From contig JBJTOK010000036.1 of assembly GCA_046074525.1 (NCBI GenBank), positions 79,871 through 143,870 on the forward strand: 64,000 nucleotides of DNA. The letters run 5' to 3'. This DNA is from JAHEZL01 sp046074525. Its GTDB lineage: Bacteria > Bacteroidota > Bacteroidia > Flavobacteriales_C > GCA-002722245. The notes beneath the pieces are model-generated. The model did not search any database. It had not been told where the DNA came from and worked only from the letters and a program-made list of their open reading frames with translations. How positions within the stretch are numbered: position 1 is the stretch's first letter; every line of letters begins with the position of its first letter. Positions 54,461-63,256 of this stretch are shown piece after piece. The translations under genes were made by a program, and so were the position numbers.

Positions 54461-55639
54461 TTATTTAAATGCGCTGATGCCTGTAATGTCATTGCCCGTA
54501 ATGAGCAAGTGGATATCATGAGTGCCTTCATAAGTAATTACCGATTCGAGGTTCATCATGTGGCGCATGATAGGGTATTCGCCGGTGATGCCCATGGCGC
54601 CGTGAATCTGGCGTGCCTCACGTGCAATTTCAATGGCCATGTTAACATTGTTCCTTTTGGCCATGGATATTTTTGCTGATGTTGCTTTGCCTTGATTTTT
54701 CAAGGTTCCCAGTCGCCAGGCAAGGAGCTGTGCCTTGGTGATTTCGGTAATCATTTCTGCTAGTTTTTTTTGTTGCAGCTGGAAAGAAGCGATTGGTTTT
54801 TCAAATTGTTGGCGTTCCAGTGAATAACGTAAAGCCGAGTCGTAGCAATCCATTGCGGCACCAATAGCGCCCCATGAAATACCATAGCGCGCCGAATCCA
54901 AACAACCCAGCGGTGCGCCGAGTCCGTCCTTATTCGGTAAAATATTTTCCTTTGGGATTTTTACGTTATCGAAAACCAGTTCACCTGTTGCTGATGCACG
55001 GAGCGACCATTTGCTGTGGGTTTCCGGAGTAGAGAAGCCTTCCATTCCCCTTTCAACGATAAGGCCGGTGATTCTTCCTTTTTCATTCTTTGCCCAAACC
55101 ACTGCAATATCAGCGAAAGGAGCGTTGGATATCCACATCTTGGCGCCATTGAGCAAGTAGTGATTTCCTTTGTCTTTAATATTGGTCACCATGCCGCCTG
55201 GGTTGGAACCGTGATCGGGCTCAGTGAGTCCGAAACAGCCCATCATTTCACCTGTTGCGAGTTTTGGGAGATATTTTCTTCTTTGCTCTTCTGAACCATA
55301 AGTATATATGGGGTACATCACCAGGGAAGACTGGACTGATGCTGTAGAGCGAATGCCTGAATCGCCGCGCTCCAGTTCCTGCATAATGAGTCCGTAAGAA
55401 ATATGGTCTAAACCTGAGCCACCATATTCCTGCGGAATGTAGGGGCCGAAAGCACCAATTTCCCCGAGTCCTTTTATCAAATGTTTCGGGAATTCGGCCT
55501 TCTGGCAGTAATTCTCAATGATGGGAGACACTTCCCTGCTTACCCACTGGCGTGCGGCATCGCGTACCATTCTTTGCTCATCGGTGAGCAATTCATCTAT
55601 GTTATAATAGTCGCAACCTTTGAATTGATTTTTGTTCAT
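54461..55639 (-). CDS. Acyl-CoA dehydrogenase, glutaryl-CoA dehydrogenase-like
   Basis: The 392-residue flavoprotein has the FAD-binding GCFGLTEPDHGSNPGGM and WISNAPFADIAVVWAK motifs and the C-terminal catalytic Glu in VITYEGTHDIHLLITGNDITG, the pattern of glutaryl-CoA dehydrogenase. It would oxidise and decarboxylate glutaryl-CoA to crotonyl-CoA in lysine and tryptophan breakdown, passing electrons to ETF. A short-chain or branched acyl-CoA substrate is the alternative. Confidence 0.88.
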   Translation of the reverse strand: MNKNQFKGCDYYNIDELLTDEQRMVRDAARQWVSREVSPIIENYCQKAEFPKHLIKGLGEIGAFGPYIPQEYGGSGLDHISYGLIMQELERGDSGIRSTASVQSSLVMYPIYTYGSEEQRRKYLPKLATGEMMGCFGLTEPDHGSNPGGMVTNIKDKGNHYLLNGAKMWISNAPFADIAVVWAKNEKGRITGLIVERGMEGFSTPETHSKWSLRASATGELVFDNVKIPKENILPNKDGLGAPLGCLDSARYGISWGAIGAAMDCYDSALRYSLERQQFEKPIASFQLQQKKLAEMITEITKAQLLAWRLGTLKNQGKATSAKISMAKRNNVNMAIEIAREARQIHGAMGITGEYPIMRHMMNLESVITYEGTHDIHLLITGNDITGISAFK

Positions 55640-55736
55640 GGTGTTTCTTTTCTTTATAAATGAAGATACGCTTTTGTTGCAAATAGGATTATTTTGCCCC
55701 GAATAATTTTTTTAATTTTCAGCTGTTAAATAAAGC

Positions 55737-56123
55737 ATGATGAAAAGACTGAAATTTATTTTGCCGGGTGCGGTTTTTGCTTTTCTGATAGGCAGTATCA
55801 TATTTATGCAGGAGTCGTGTTCGTACAATGAGCTGGAGGATCCGGAGGAAATCAAGAAAGGTTTTTGTGATACGGTGAGTACTACGTACAGTGGGAATAT
55901 CAAAAACATCATTCTTACTGAATGTGCAGTTTCAGGCTGTCACGACCAGGGTTCATCGTACGGAGATTTTACCACCTATGCTTCGCTGAAGCTGCAGATC
56001 GATAACGGTAATTTTAAAACCAAAGTTTTCGATTTGTCGACTATGCCTCCGGGAGGATTTGTTGACGCACACAGGAAAGATACTTTGAAATGCTGGTTCG
56101 ATAAAGGATATCCAAACAATTAA
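55737..56123 (+). CDS. Small exported cytochrome-c-like protein
   Basis: The 128-residue protein begins with a hydrophobic export segment (FILPGAVFAFLIGSIIFM) followed by ESC, a possible lipobox-like Cys. The mature part has CAVSGCHD, a CxxxxCH pattern, and MPPGG near the C-terminus, which could supply an axial Met. This layout is seen in small Bacteroidota proteins annotated as cytochrome c-like, although the classical haem motif is CxxCH. It lies 4 bp before the YceI-like gene. Confidence 0.6.
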   Translation: MMKRLKFILPGAVFAFLIGSIIFMQESCSYNELEDPEEIKKGFCDTVSTTYSGNIKNIILTECAVSGCHDQGSSYGDFTTYASLKLQIDNGNFKTKVFDLSTMPPGGFVDAHRKDTLKCWFDKGYPNN

Positions 56124-56127
56124 GCTT

Positions 56128-56673
56128 ATGAAAAAATTACTTTTTATTATTTTACTGGGAGTGGGAATGCAGCTCAATGCGCAGGTTTACAAAAGCAAGA
56201 GCGGTAAGGTCTCCTTCTTTTCAAAAACACCGGTAGAAAATATTTCGGCGGTGAACGCAACTTCTGTTCAATGTGCTATTGATACAAAAAAGAAGTCGGT
56301 ATTGGTACTGATTAAAGTCAACGGGTTTAAATTTGAAAAACCCCTGATGGAAGAGCATTTCAATGAGAAGTACCTGGAGACAGATAAATATACCGACGCG
56401 ATGTTTAAAGGGACCATAATTGGCGATGTGAATTATACAAAAGACGGAATTTACAAAGTGAAGTCCGAGGGTACCTTTACTCTTCACGGCGTAGCAAAAC
56501 CACGTACTTTTGAAGGAACTATAGAAGTGAAAAAAGGAGAAGTTATCCTTCATTCCAAATTCAATGTAAAGCTGGTGGATCATAATATTGAAGTGCCAGC
56601 AGTGGTAACCGAAAAAATTGCAGAGGTGATAGAAGTGGATGTGAATTTTACCTTAGCACTCCTGAAAAAATAA
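56128..56673 (+). CDS. YceI family protein
   Basis: The 181-residue protein has a signal peptide (MKKLLFIILLGVGMQLNAQ) and the YceI lipocalin-like barrel: VYKSKSGKVSFFSKTPVENI at the start, the central FEKPLMEEHFNEKYLETDKY and TLHGVAKPRTFEGTIEV. The family binds isoprenoid lipids in the periplasm. It is translated close to its neighbours: 4 bp after the cytochrome-like gene and 7 bp before the DUF5777 gene, so the three probably form a transcript. Confidence 0.85.
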   Translation: MKKLLFIILLGVGMQLNAQVYKSKSGKVSFFSKTPVENISAVNATSVQCAIDTKKKSVLVLIKVNGFKFEKPLMEEHFNEKYLETDKYTDAMFKGTIIGDVNYTKDGIYKVKSEGTFTLHGVAKPRTFEGTIEVKKGEVILHSKFNVKLVDHNIEVPAVVTEKIAEVIEVDVNFTLALLKK

Positions 56674-56680
56674 AAGAAAG

Positions 56681-57769
56681 ATGATGAAAGTGAATTTCCT
56701 TTTGGCGTTTGCGCTGCTATGGTCTGCATCGGCTTTTGCCCAGGACAGTTTGAAAGTTGCTGCCGACACCCCCAGAAAAAATGTAGTAGACGATAGCCTT
56801 AACAAGTCGCTAATTAGTGATAGCACTGCCAAAGGGGTAGGTACGGTAATTGCTGATACAGCAGTGAAGAGCTTATCCATAACCGATACCACACAACAAA
56901 GCACTGTTGCAGGAGGGGACGACCTGATGAATATTCTCGGAGAGGATGCTGTTCCTGAACCACAAAAGGTATTTGCCACTTTTAAATCTACTTACCTCAT
57001 CAGCGCCCAAACCAACGAAACGGTGAAAAGGGGAACTCTTGATTTCCGAATTACACACCGCTTTGGTGATGTGGCCGGATCGGGAGGAGGAATACATAAC
57101 TTTTATGGTTTCGACCAGGCGAGCAATATCCGTTTTTCCTTTGAATATGGTGTCACCGACCGACTGCAACTGGGTTTTGCGCGCAGCAAGGTGAATGAAC
57201 ATCTGGATGCTTCAGTTAAATATAAGTTCGTAGAGCAGATGGAAGGTGGTTTCCCGCTGTCGATCGTGGGATATAGCAGCATTGCCCTCACGCCAAAACG
57301 CGATTTGAACAATGAATTCGGCACTTTCACGAATCGCATCAGTTATGCCTGGCAGCTCGTGGCTACCACTAAAGTCAACCGCGAACTGTCGCTGGGTTTC
57401 ATGCCTACTTTAGTCCATAGAAACATGATCCACGCTTCTGTCAACGACAACAATGGTGCGGAAGAAACCAATGATATTTTTTCGATGGGTGTGATGGGCC
57501 GAATGAAACTCACACCTTCGTTCGCTATCATCGCCGAATATTTTTATACTTTCTCTGATTACAGAAAGAACAATACTGCCAACCCTTATTATATGCCTTT
57601 GGGTTTGGGTGTGGAAATAGAAACGGGTGGACACGTATTCCAGATCAATCTTACCAATACGAGCGGAATCATTTACCAGGATTTCATTCCTAATTCTTCC
57701 GACAGCTGGATGAAGGGGCAGTATAAACTGGGTTTTACAATTTCAAGGGTTTTTGGTGTTGTGAGATAA
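56681..57769 (+). CDS. DUF5777-family outer-membrane beta-barrel protein
   Basis: The 362-residue protein has a signal peptide (VNFLLAFALLWSASAFAQ), a Ser/Thr/Asp-rich linker to about 95, then a beta-barrel-like domain starting FKSTYLISAQTNETVKRGTL and containing RITHRFGDV and FSFEYGVTDRLQLGFARS, ending in LGFTISRVFGVVR. This fits DUF5777, found in Bacteroidota next to YceI and cytochrome-like proteins as here. Its function is unknown. Confidence 0.75.
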   Translation: MMKVNFLLAFALLWSASAFAQDSLKVAADTPRKNVVDDSLNKSLISDSTAKGVGTVIADTAVKSLSITDTTQQSTVAGGDDLMNILGEDAVPEPQKVFATFKSTYLISAQTNETVKRGTLDFRITHRFGDVAGSGGGIHNFYGFDQASNIRFSFEYGVTDRLQLGFARSKVNEHLDASVKYKFVEQMEGGFPLSIVGYSSIALTPKRDLNNEFGTFTNRISYAWQLVATTKVNRELSLGFMPTLVHRNMIHASVNDNNGAEETNDIFSMGVMGRMKLTPSFAIIAEYFYTFSDYRKNNTANPYYMPLGLGVEIETGGHVFQINLTNTSGIIYQDFIPNSSDSWMKGQYKLGFTISRVFGVVR

Positions 57770-58461
57770 TGCCGGGAACCTTGCGACATATTGCTTCTTC
57801 TGATTGGGTACTAGGAGTTTTACTGGTTCTGCTGGTTTTGATGGCAGTGCTGGTTTCGTCCTATCGCTCGCTGATTTACAAAATCCTTATGGCTACGTTT
57901 TTCAAACAGTATTATATAGTACTGCATCGGGAAGACAATGAAATTTACCGTAAAATGTCAATGTTCCTTAACTTCATTTCTTTTATCAGCATTGCTCTTT
58001 TCTTTTATTTCCTTTTTGCGAAGTACCAGTGGAATCCCGTGCCTCTGGGTGGTTTTTATATGTTTTTGCTCGTTTTTGGGGTGCTTCTTTTGCTCATATT
58101 GCTGCAGTACACCATTATCAGTTTAACCGGCTGGATCTTCAAGGCGCAGAGTGAAAGCAGGGAATATCAGTTCAATATCTTCTTGACTTACAAACTCTTT
58201 GGTGTTTTTCTGATTCCTCTTTTATTCTTTATTCAGTATGCTCCGGGAGCTAGTCCGTTTTTCTTCATAAAAATTGCCTTGTTTCTTCTTGTTTTAGTCA
58301 GCTTGAAGAGGTATTTCGTTGGCTTTCAGATTGGATTAGGCATATCAACGTTTCCAAAACTCTATTCCATTTTATATATTTGCACTTTAGAACTATTGCC
58401 GATTGCAATACTGATCAAAAAGTATGAGGCAGAATTTTTAATGAAATTACTAGGCATTTAA
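57769..58461 (+). CDS. DUF4271 membrane protein
   Basis: The 230-residue protein has about six hydrophobic segments (for example VLGVLLVLLVLMAVLVSSYR and FLNFISFISIALFFYFLFAK) and ends ELLPIAILIKKYEAEF. Its size and its position directly before hemD match DUF4271, which is commonly adjacent to hemD in Bacteroidota. It overlaps the DUF5777 stop by one base. The function is unknown. Confidence 0.75.
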   Translation: MPGTLRHIASSDWVLGVLLVLLVLMAVLVSSYRSLIYKILMATFFKQYYIVLHREDNEIYRKMSMFLNFISFISIALFFYFLFAKYQWNPVPLGGFYMFLLVFGVLLLLILLQYTIISLTGWIFKAQSESREYQFNIFLTYKLFGVFLIPLLFFIQYAPGASPFFFIKIALFLLVLVSLKRYFVGFQIGLGISTFPKLYSILYICTLELLPIAILIKKYEAEFLMKLLGI

Positions 58462-58475
58462 AAATTTTTACTAGA

Positions 58476-59222
58476 ATGAAAAAAGTGCAGAGCATCCTGG
58501 TTTCCCAGCATCCAGAACAAGAAAGTGCCAAAGCCCCATATACCGAACTGGCTACCAAGTATAAACTGAAAATTGATTTTAGATCTTTTATCCAGGTACA
58601 GGGTGTGCCTATTCAGGATTTCAGGAAGCAGAAGGTGAACATTCCTGATTATACAGCTGTGATCATGACCAGCAAGAATGCTATTGATTATTTCTTCAAA
58701 ACCTGTGAGGAAATCCGTTACACAGTGCCCGACACGCTGAAGTATTTCTGCATGTCGGAAACCATTGCCAACTACCTCCAGAAGTATGTGGTATACCGCA
58801 AAAGAAAAATTTTTCATGGAAAGCAGACTTTCCTTGAGTTGATGGATTTGATCAAGAAGCACAAGAACGAAAAATTTCTGTTACCATCATCTGATATTTT
58901 GAAACCTGTTATTCCTGAATCTTTGGATAAAGCAGGAATTGATTATAGCCGCGTGATTTTATACAATACCGTAGCCAGCGACCTTTCCGATTTGGAGAAT
59001 GTATTTTATGATGTACTTGTATTTTACAGTCCGGCCGGAATTGAATCCCTTTTCAAGAACTTCCCTAAGTTTAAGCAGAAGGATACTTTGATTGCGGCCT
59101 ATGGCGAAACTACGCGCAAGGCGGTTGAAAACGCCGGGCTCAAGTGCAATATTCCTGCGCCTCAGGTGAATGCACCTTCTATGACAGGTGCTATTGAGAA
59201 GTACATCAAGGAAAACAAATGA
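58476..59222 (+). CDS. hemD: Uroporphyrinogen-III synthase
   Basis: The 248-residue protein follows the HemD two-domain fold: ILVSQHPEQESAKAPYTELA at the start, VIMTSKNAIDYFF (the SxNA motif), PESLDKAGIDYSRVILYNTV in the linker, and YSPAGIESLFKNFPKF and AAYGETTRKAVENAGL near the end. It cyclises hydroxymethylbilane to uroporphyrinogen III for haem. It overlaps the next gene by 4 bases (ATGA at 59219). Confidence 0.85.
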   Translation: MKKVQSILVSQHPEQESAKAPYTELATKYKLKIDFRSFIQVQGVPIQDFRKQKVNIPDYTAVIMTSKNAIDYFFKTCEEIRYTVPDTLKYFCMSETIANYLQKYVVYRKRKIFHGKQTFLELMDLIKKHKNEKFLLPSSDILKPVIPESLDKAGIDYSRVILYNTVASDLSDLENVFYDVLVFYSPAGIESLFKNFPKFKQKDTLIAAYGETTRKAVENAGLKCNIPAPQVNAPSMTGAIEKYIKENK

Positions 59223-59407
59223 AGCACAGGATTTTTGAAAAAATCTGGCTCGTAGTTTTAGCACTTTGCGTCATCATTTTTATTTACACTGCCTTTCGTC
59301 ATGGTATTAATGAAGCGTACATCTGGTTGATATGGATAGCGCTGGCATTGTTATTTTATTTCCGTCGGCGCAGCATCAGAATGAAATTAACCAAGGAAGA
59401 CCAATAG
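59219..59407 (+). CDS. Small hypothetical membrane protein
   Basis: The 62-residue protein has two short hydrophobic segments (WLVVLALCVIIFIYTAF and AYIWLIWIALALLFYF) followed by a basic tail (RRRSIRMKLTKEDQ). It overlaps hemD by 4 bases and abuts the GldE-like gene (59408), a coupling that supports it as a real gene. No family is recognised. Confidence 0.6.
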   Translation: MKHRIFEKIWLVVLALCVIIFIYTAFRHGINEAYIWLIWIALALLFYFRRRSIRMKLTKEDQ

Positions 59408-60664
59408 ATGGAGGTTTTCATCATCATAGGATTATCACTTCTTTTTTCTGCCATTTTCTCCGGAATGGAAATAGCATTTGTATCGGCCAACAAAATGGAA
59501 ATCGAGCTGGAGAATAAATCGGGTTCCTTCATTGCAGGTATCTGCTCGCGCTTTGCGGCCACGCCATCGCGCTTCCTCGCCACAATGCTTATCGGCAATA
59601 ACCTCGCGCTGGTTGTGTATTCTACCTATATGGAGCAGTTGCTCGAAGGTCCGGTGGAACAATGGGTGACCAATGTTTTCCTTATCCTCTTTTTCCAAAC
59701 GATCATCTCTACGCTTGTCATCCTTATTTTCGGGGAGTATATTCCCAAAAATATTTTCCATTCCTATCCAATCAAGGCCCTCAAGGTTTTTGCTTTGGTG
59801 GTGTACCCGGTGTACTTCCTGTTGAAGTGGGTGGTAACTTTCACCATATGGATTTCAAGAGTTTTCCTGAAAGTGGCTTTCAAGGTGGATGTGGAGGACG
59901 AACCGCCTATTTTCGATCGCCTCGACCTGGAGAAATATCTGGAAGACAGGACGCGTCAGCTGGATCACAGCGAAGAAGTGGACCATGAAATACGCATTTA
60001 CAAAAATGCGCTCGATCTCTCCCGTATCAAGGCCCGGGAGTGTATGGTGCCGCGCACCGAACTGGTGGCGCTGGATGTGCAGTCGAGTGTGCCTGTTCTT
60101 GTTAAAACCTTTACCGATACAGGATTATCCAAAATCCTCATTTACCGCGGATCCATCGATAATATCGTTGGCTTTGTACATTCCATGGAGATGTTCAGGC
60201 AGCCTGCCGATATCAATTCACTGATTTTACCGGTTTTTTATATTCCCGAGACGATGCCTGCCGATCAGTTGCTTACGGCCTTTATCCAGAAAAAAAAGAG
60301 CATTGCAGTGGTGGTGGATGAGTTTGGCGGTACATCAGGAATGATTACCGTGGAGGACGTGATGGAAGAAATTTTTGGTGAAATTGAGGATGAGCACGAT
60401 TCCCAGGAAATGATAGAGCAACAAATCACCAGTGAGGAATATCTCTTCTCGGCGAGGATGGAAATTGATTACATCAATCAGCGCTACGCACTGGGACTGC
60501 CGGTGTCGGATGCTTATGAAACCCTTGGCGGACTTATCTTTTCCATTCATGAAACCATTCCTCAGGATGGAGCTCACATCCAAATTGGCCACTTCGATTT
60601 CCTTATCGAGAAAGTGAGCAATACCCGCATTGAACTGGTAAGGGTTTTCGTACCGGCGAAATAG
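59408..60664 (+). CDS. CNNM/CBS-domain membrane protein, GldE-like
   Basis: The 418-residue protein has an N-terminal CNNM (DUF21) domain of three or four helices (about 1-150), a CBS pair (RIKARECMVPRTELVALDV at about 205 and KKKSIAVVVDEFGGTSGMIT at about 295) and a C-terminal CorC/HlyC domain. Bacteroidota GldE, linked to gliding motility, has this architecture, and others act as metal-ion transporters. The position after hemD is seen in related genomes. Which role applies is uncertain. Confidence 0.75.
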   Translation: MEVFIIIGLSLLFSAIFSGMEIAFVSANKMEIELENKSGSFIAGICSRFAATPSRFLATMLIGNNLALVVYSTYMEQLLEGPVEQWVTNVFLILFFQTIISTLVILIFGEYIPKNIFHSYPIKALKVFALVVYPVYFLLKWVVTFTIWISRVFLKVAFKVDVEDEPPIFDRLDLEKYLEDRTRQLDHSEEVDHEIRIYKNALDLSRIKARECMVPRTELVALDVQSSVPVLVKTFTDTGLSKILIYRGSIDNIVGFVHSMEMFRQPADINSLILPVFYIPETMPADQLLTAFIQKKKSIAVVVDEFGGTSGMITVEDVMEEIFGEIEDEHDSQEMIEQQITSEEYLFSARMEIDYINQRYALGLPVSDAYETLGGLIFSIHETIPQDGAHIQIGHFDFLIEKVSNTRIELVRVFVPAK

Positions 60665-60731
60665 CCTTGAAAACTCTTTTTTTCTTTCACCTGAACTCTG
60701 TATATTCGTGCCTCTTAAAAAATTTACGTCG

Positions 60732-62885
60732 ATGGCAATTATTCAAAAAATCAGGAACCGCTCAGGATTGATGTTAATCGTAATAGGTGGCTGTTTAGTG
60801 CTTTTCATCTTAAGTGATGCGCTTTCCCGCCGTGGTGGTGCAAGCACCGGCGATCCTAATTCAATAGGTGAAGTGGATGGTAGCAAGATCTCCCGTGAGG
60901 AATACAACCAGTTTGTGAAAAGCATGGAAGACAATGCAAAGCAGCGTGGACAAATGCTTAGCGATTACAACCGCCAGCAGTTTAATGAGCAGGCCTGGAA
61001 CACTTTGGTGGATTTGGCCATCCGTGAAAAAGAATACGAAGCTGTAGGTGTTTCCACTTCCGATGATGAGGTGGCTACTATATTTTATTCCAACCAGTAT
61101 TACCTCCAGAAATTCGCTCAGGATCTCAAGGTTCCTGCCGAAGAGGAGAAAGTTCGTGAAGCCCTCATGAATACCGAAAACAAGGAGTTGGAAGTAGAAG
61201 CTGATATGTTGCAAAATGATATCCGCCGCCAGTTGAACTACTTCAAATATCAGCGATTGATCCAATCGGCTTTCCTCCCTACAAACGCTGAAGCCAAGTA
61301 CCAATATGCAATGGACAAAATCACCAACGAGTTCAGGGTAGGTGTACTTCCTTATTCAATGATTGCCGATTCTACCATCAAGGTAAGCGAAGATGAAATG
61401 AAGGAAGCGTACAATAAAGAGAAAGACAGTTATCAGCAAAAAGAATCAAGAGACATCCGCTTCGTTTCTTTTCCGCTCAACCCTTCTGCTGAAGATGAGC
61501 AGAAACTAAGAACTGCAATGGAGGGTGTGAAAGCCCGTTTTGCTGAACTTAAAAACAACGATGGTAACTTCGTAAACACCGAAACAGAAGGAGCAAGCTA
61601 CGAGAATGCATACTATACCAAGGGAACAGGACTTCCTTTGTTCATGGATAGTTCTTTTGCTTCCCTGCATGAAGGTCAGATGTTCGGTCCGTTCATTGAG
61701 TTCAACGGTTCCCAGAGAGTGATGAAAGTAGCGAAAGTAGTAAAAGTGAAAATGCTGGCCGACTCTGTAAAAGTAAAACACATCCTTATTTCTGTAAGAG
61801 GAGAGAAAAGCATCCCAGGCAGTGAGGCCTTCCACCTTCCTTCAGGAGAGAGAATGGTGGCTGTAGCCGATTCACTGGCAAAAATCCTGAAAACAAAACC
61901 TGAGCTTTTCGATGCGATGGTGCAAAAGCATTCCGATGATTTTGAAAGTGTTCCTAAAGGTGGTGATATAGGCTGGATCAGCAAAAACTCGGCGCATGCT
62001 GATTTGTTTGATTCTGCTATGGTAACCAGCGCTGGTAGCGTGATAAAAGTGTTTTCCAACAAAGATGGCTACCACCTTGTAAAAGTGGTACAACACGGTC
62101 AGCTTACGAAGAAGGTAAATCCGGGAATCATTTCCCGTTCATTGAATCCGTCCAAGAAAACCCTGGATGATATTTATTTGCAGGCGAAAGAATTGATGGA
62201 AGCAGTGAAAAGCGGAAAAAATATCGACTCTGCTGCCAACGATCGTCAGCTTGTAGTAATGGCGCATCCCGGACTTGGGAAAAACGACCTTTACATCAGC
62301 AATCTGGAAGGTGCACGCGACGTAGTAAAATGGGCTTACAATGCCAATGTTGGTGATGTTTCAGACATCTTCACAACTTTGCCTGAAAAATATGTAGTAG
62401 CAGTGGTAGAAAAAGAATCTAAAGAAGGTGCTAAGCCTTTTGAAGATGTGAAGAAGGAAATTGAAATTAAGCTCATCATTGCGAAGAAAGGGGAAATCCT
62501 CTCTAAAAAACTTAACGATGCGATGGCTGGCGGTGCCAATCTGAATGCGTTGAAAGCTAAATTCCCTGAACTGTTTGTTGACAGCATCCCTGCAACACCG
62601 GTAGGTGGTAATGCAAGCTTCGGTAACGAACCGGATGTAATGGGTATGGTGGCTGCAATGCCGCTCAACAAACTGTCGAAGCCGGTAGTTGGTAAGCAGG
62701 GTGTTTTCCTGGTGCTGGTGTTCAAGCGTGAAGGAGCAGGAATTGAAATGAATGCGATTAAGGATTTCTCTCTTGAAAAAGGCCAGGTGGCGCAAAAATC
62801 AAAAAGCCTTGTGGATCAGTTCATAACAGAAGCATTGAAAACAGGTGTTGATATTGAAGACAACCGTTACGAGAAACTGGATTAA
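60732..62885 (+). CDS. PpiD/SurA-type peptidyl-prolyl isomerase chaperone
   Basis: The frame opens at 60708, but ATG 60732 (MAIIQKIRNRSGLMLIVIGG) gives the usual membrane-anchor start. The 717-residue protein has one N-terminal transmembrane helix, a SurA_N-like helical region (ISREEYNQFVKSMEDNAKQR) and a parvulin rotamase domain (KVKHILISVRGEKSIPG and KGGDIGWISKNSAHADLF). It assists folding of proteins leaving the Sec translocon. A terminator follows at 62904. Confidence 0.88.
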   Translation: MAIIQKIRNRSGLMLIVIGGCLVLFILSDALSRRGGASTGDPNSIGEVDGSKISREEYNQFVKSMEDNAKQRGQMLSDYNRQQFNEQAWNTLVDLAIREKEYEAVGVSTSDDEVATIFYSNQYYLQKFAQDLKVPAEEEKVREALMNTENKELEVEADMLQNDIRRQLNYFKYQRLIQSAFLPTNAEAKYQYAMDKITNEFRVGVLPYSMIADSTIKVSEDEMKEAYNKEKDSYQQKESRDIRFVSFPLNPSAEDEQKLRTAMEGVKARFAELKNNDGNFVNTETEGASYENAYYTKGTGLPLFMDSSFASLHEGQMFGPFIEFNGSQRVMKVAKVVKVKMLADSVKVKHILISVRGEKSIPGSEAFHLPSGERMVAVADSLAKILKTKPELFDAMVQKHSDDFESVPKGGDIGWISKNSAHADLFDSAMVTSAGSVIKVFSNKDGYHLVKVVQHGQLTKKVNPGIISRSLNPSKKTLDDIYLQAKELMEAVKSGKNIDSAANDRQLVVMAHPGLGKNDLYISNLEGARDVVKWAYNANVGDVSDIFTTLPEKYVVAVVEKESKEGAKPFEDVKKEIEIKLIIAKKGEILSKKLNDAMAGGANLNALKAKFPELFVDSIPATPVGGNASFGNEPDVMGMVAAMPLNKLSKPVVGKQGVFLVLVFKREGAGIEMNAIKDFSLEKGQVAQKSKSLVDQFITEALKTGVDIEDNRYEKLD

Positions 62886-62903
62886 TTCCGAACAACTAAT
62901 TAC

Positions 62904-62937
62904 AAAAACCGCAAAAGAAATTTTGCGGTTTTTTTTT
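62904..62937 (+). terminator. Rho-independent terminator after the PpiD-type gene
   Basis: A perfect 13-bp stem (AAAAACCGCAAAA and TTTTGCGGTTTTT) with loop GAAA runs into a T tract. It begins 19 bp after the stop at 62885. Confidence 0.85.
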
Positions 62938-63256
62938 GAATAATACACTCCCTAAAATGGGGGGATATACTTTATTTAACCAAACTTTCAAATATTAAAC
63001 GACGGGGGCACAAAGATCACGGAGTTGTTTTCGTTATAGTAACCCGCAGAGGGCTTAACGCCAAATGAGATCACAGAGGTGCAGTGTGCCGTGGGCTCCG
63101 CAATCTTTGTAGGAGTTAAGTCCTCCGAGTTCTCTAAGTAATATGCTCTGCGACTCTGTGGTTATTTTTTGGTTATTATAATTCAAGTTGCTATTTGAAA
63201 AGAGGGTAAACAAGTGTTTGTAGATTTGTTTTGCGAACCAATCAAGAACAATACAA
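62938..63256. other. Gap with degenerate repeat-like sequence before the transposase
   Basis: I see no gene here. Segments such as GGCACAAAGATCACGGAG, GAGATCACAGAGGTGCAG and CGACTCTGTGGTT repeat a theme of CACAGAG/CTCTGTG and look like degenerate dispersed DNA. The left inverted repeat of the transposon should lie near 63180-63256, but I could not fix it without the right end. Confidence 0.4.
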
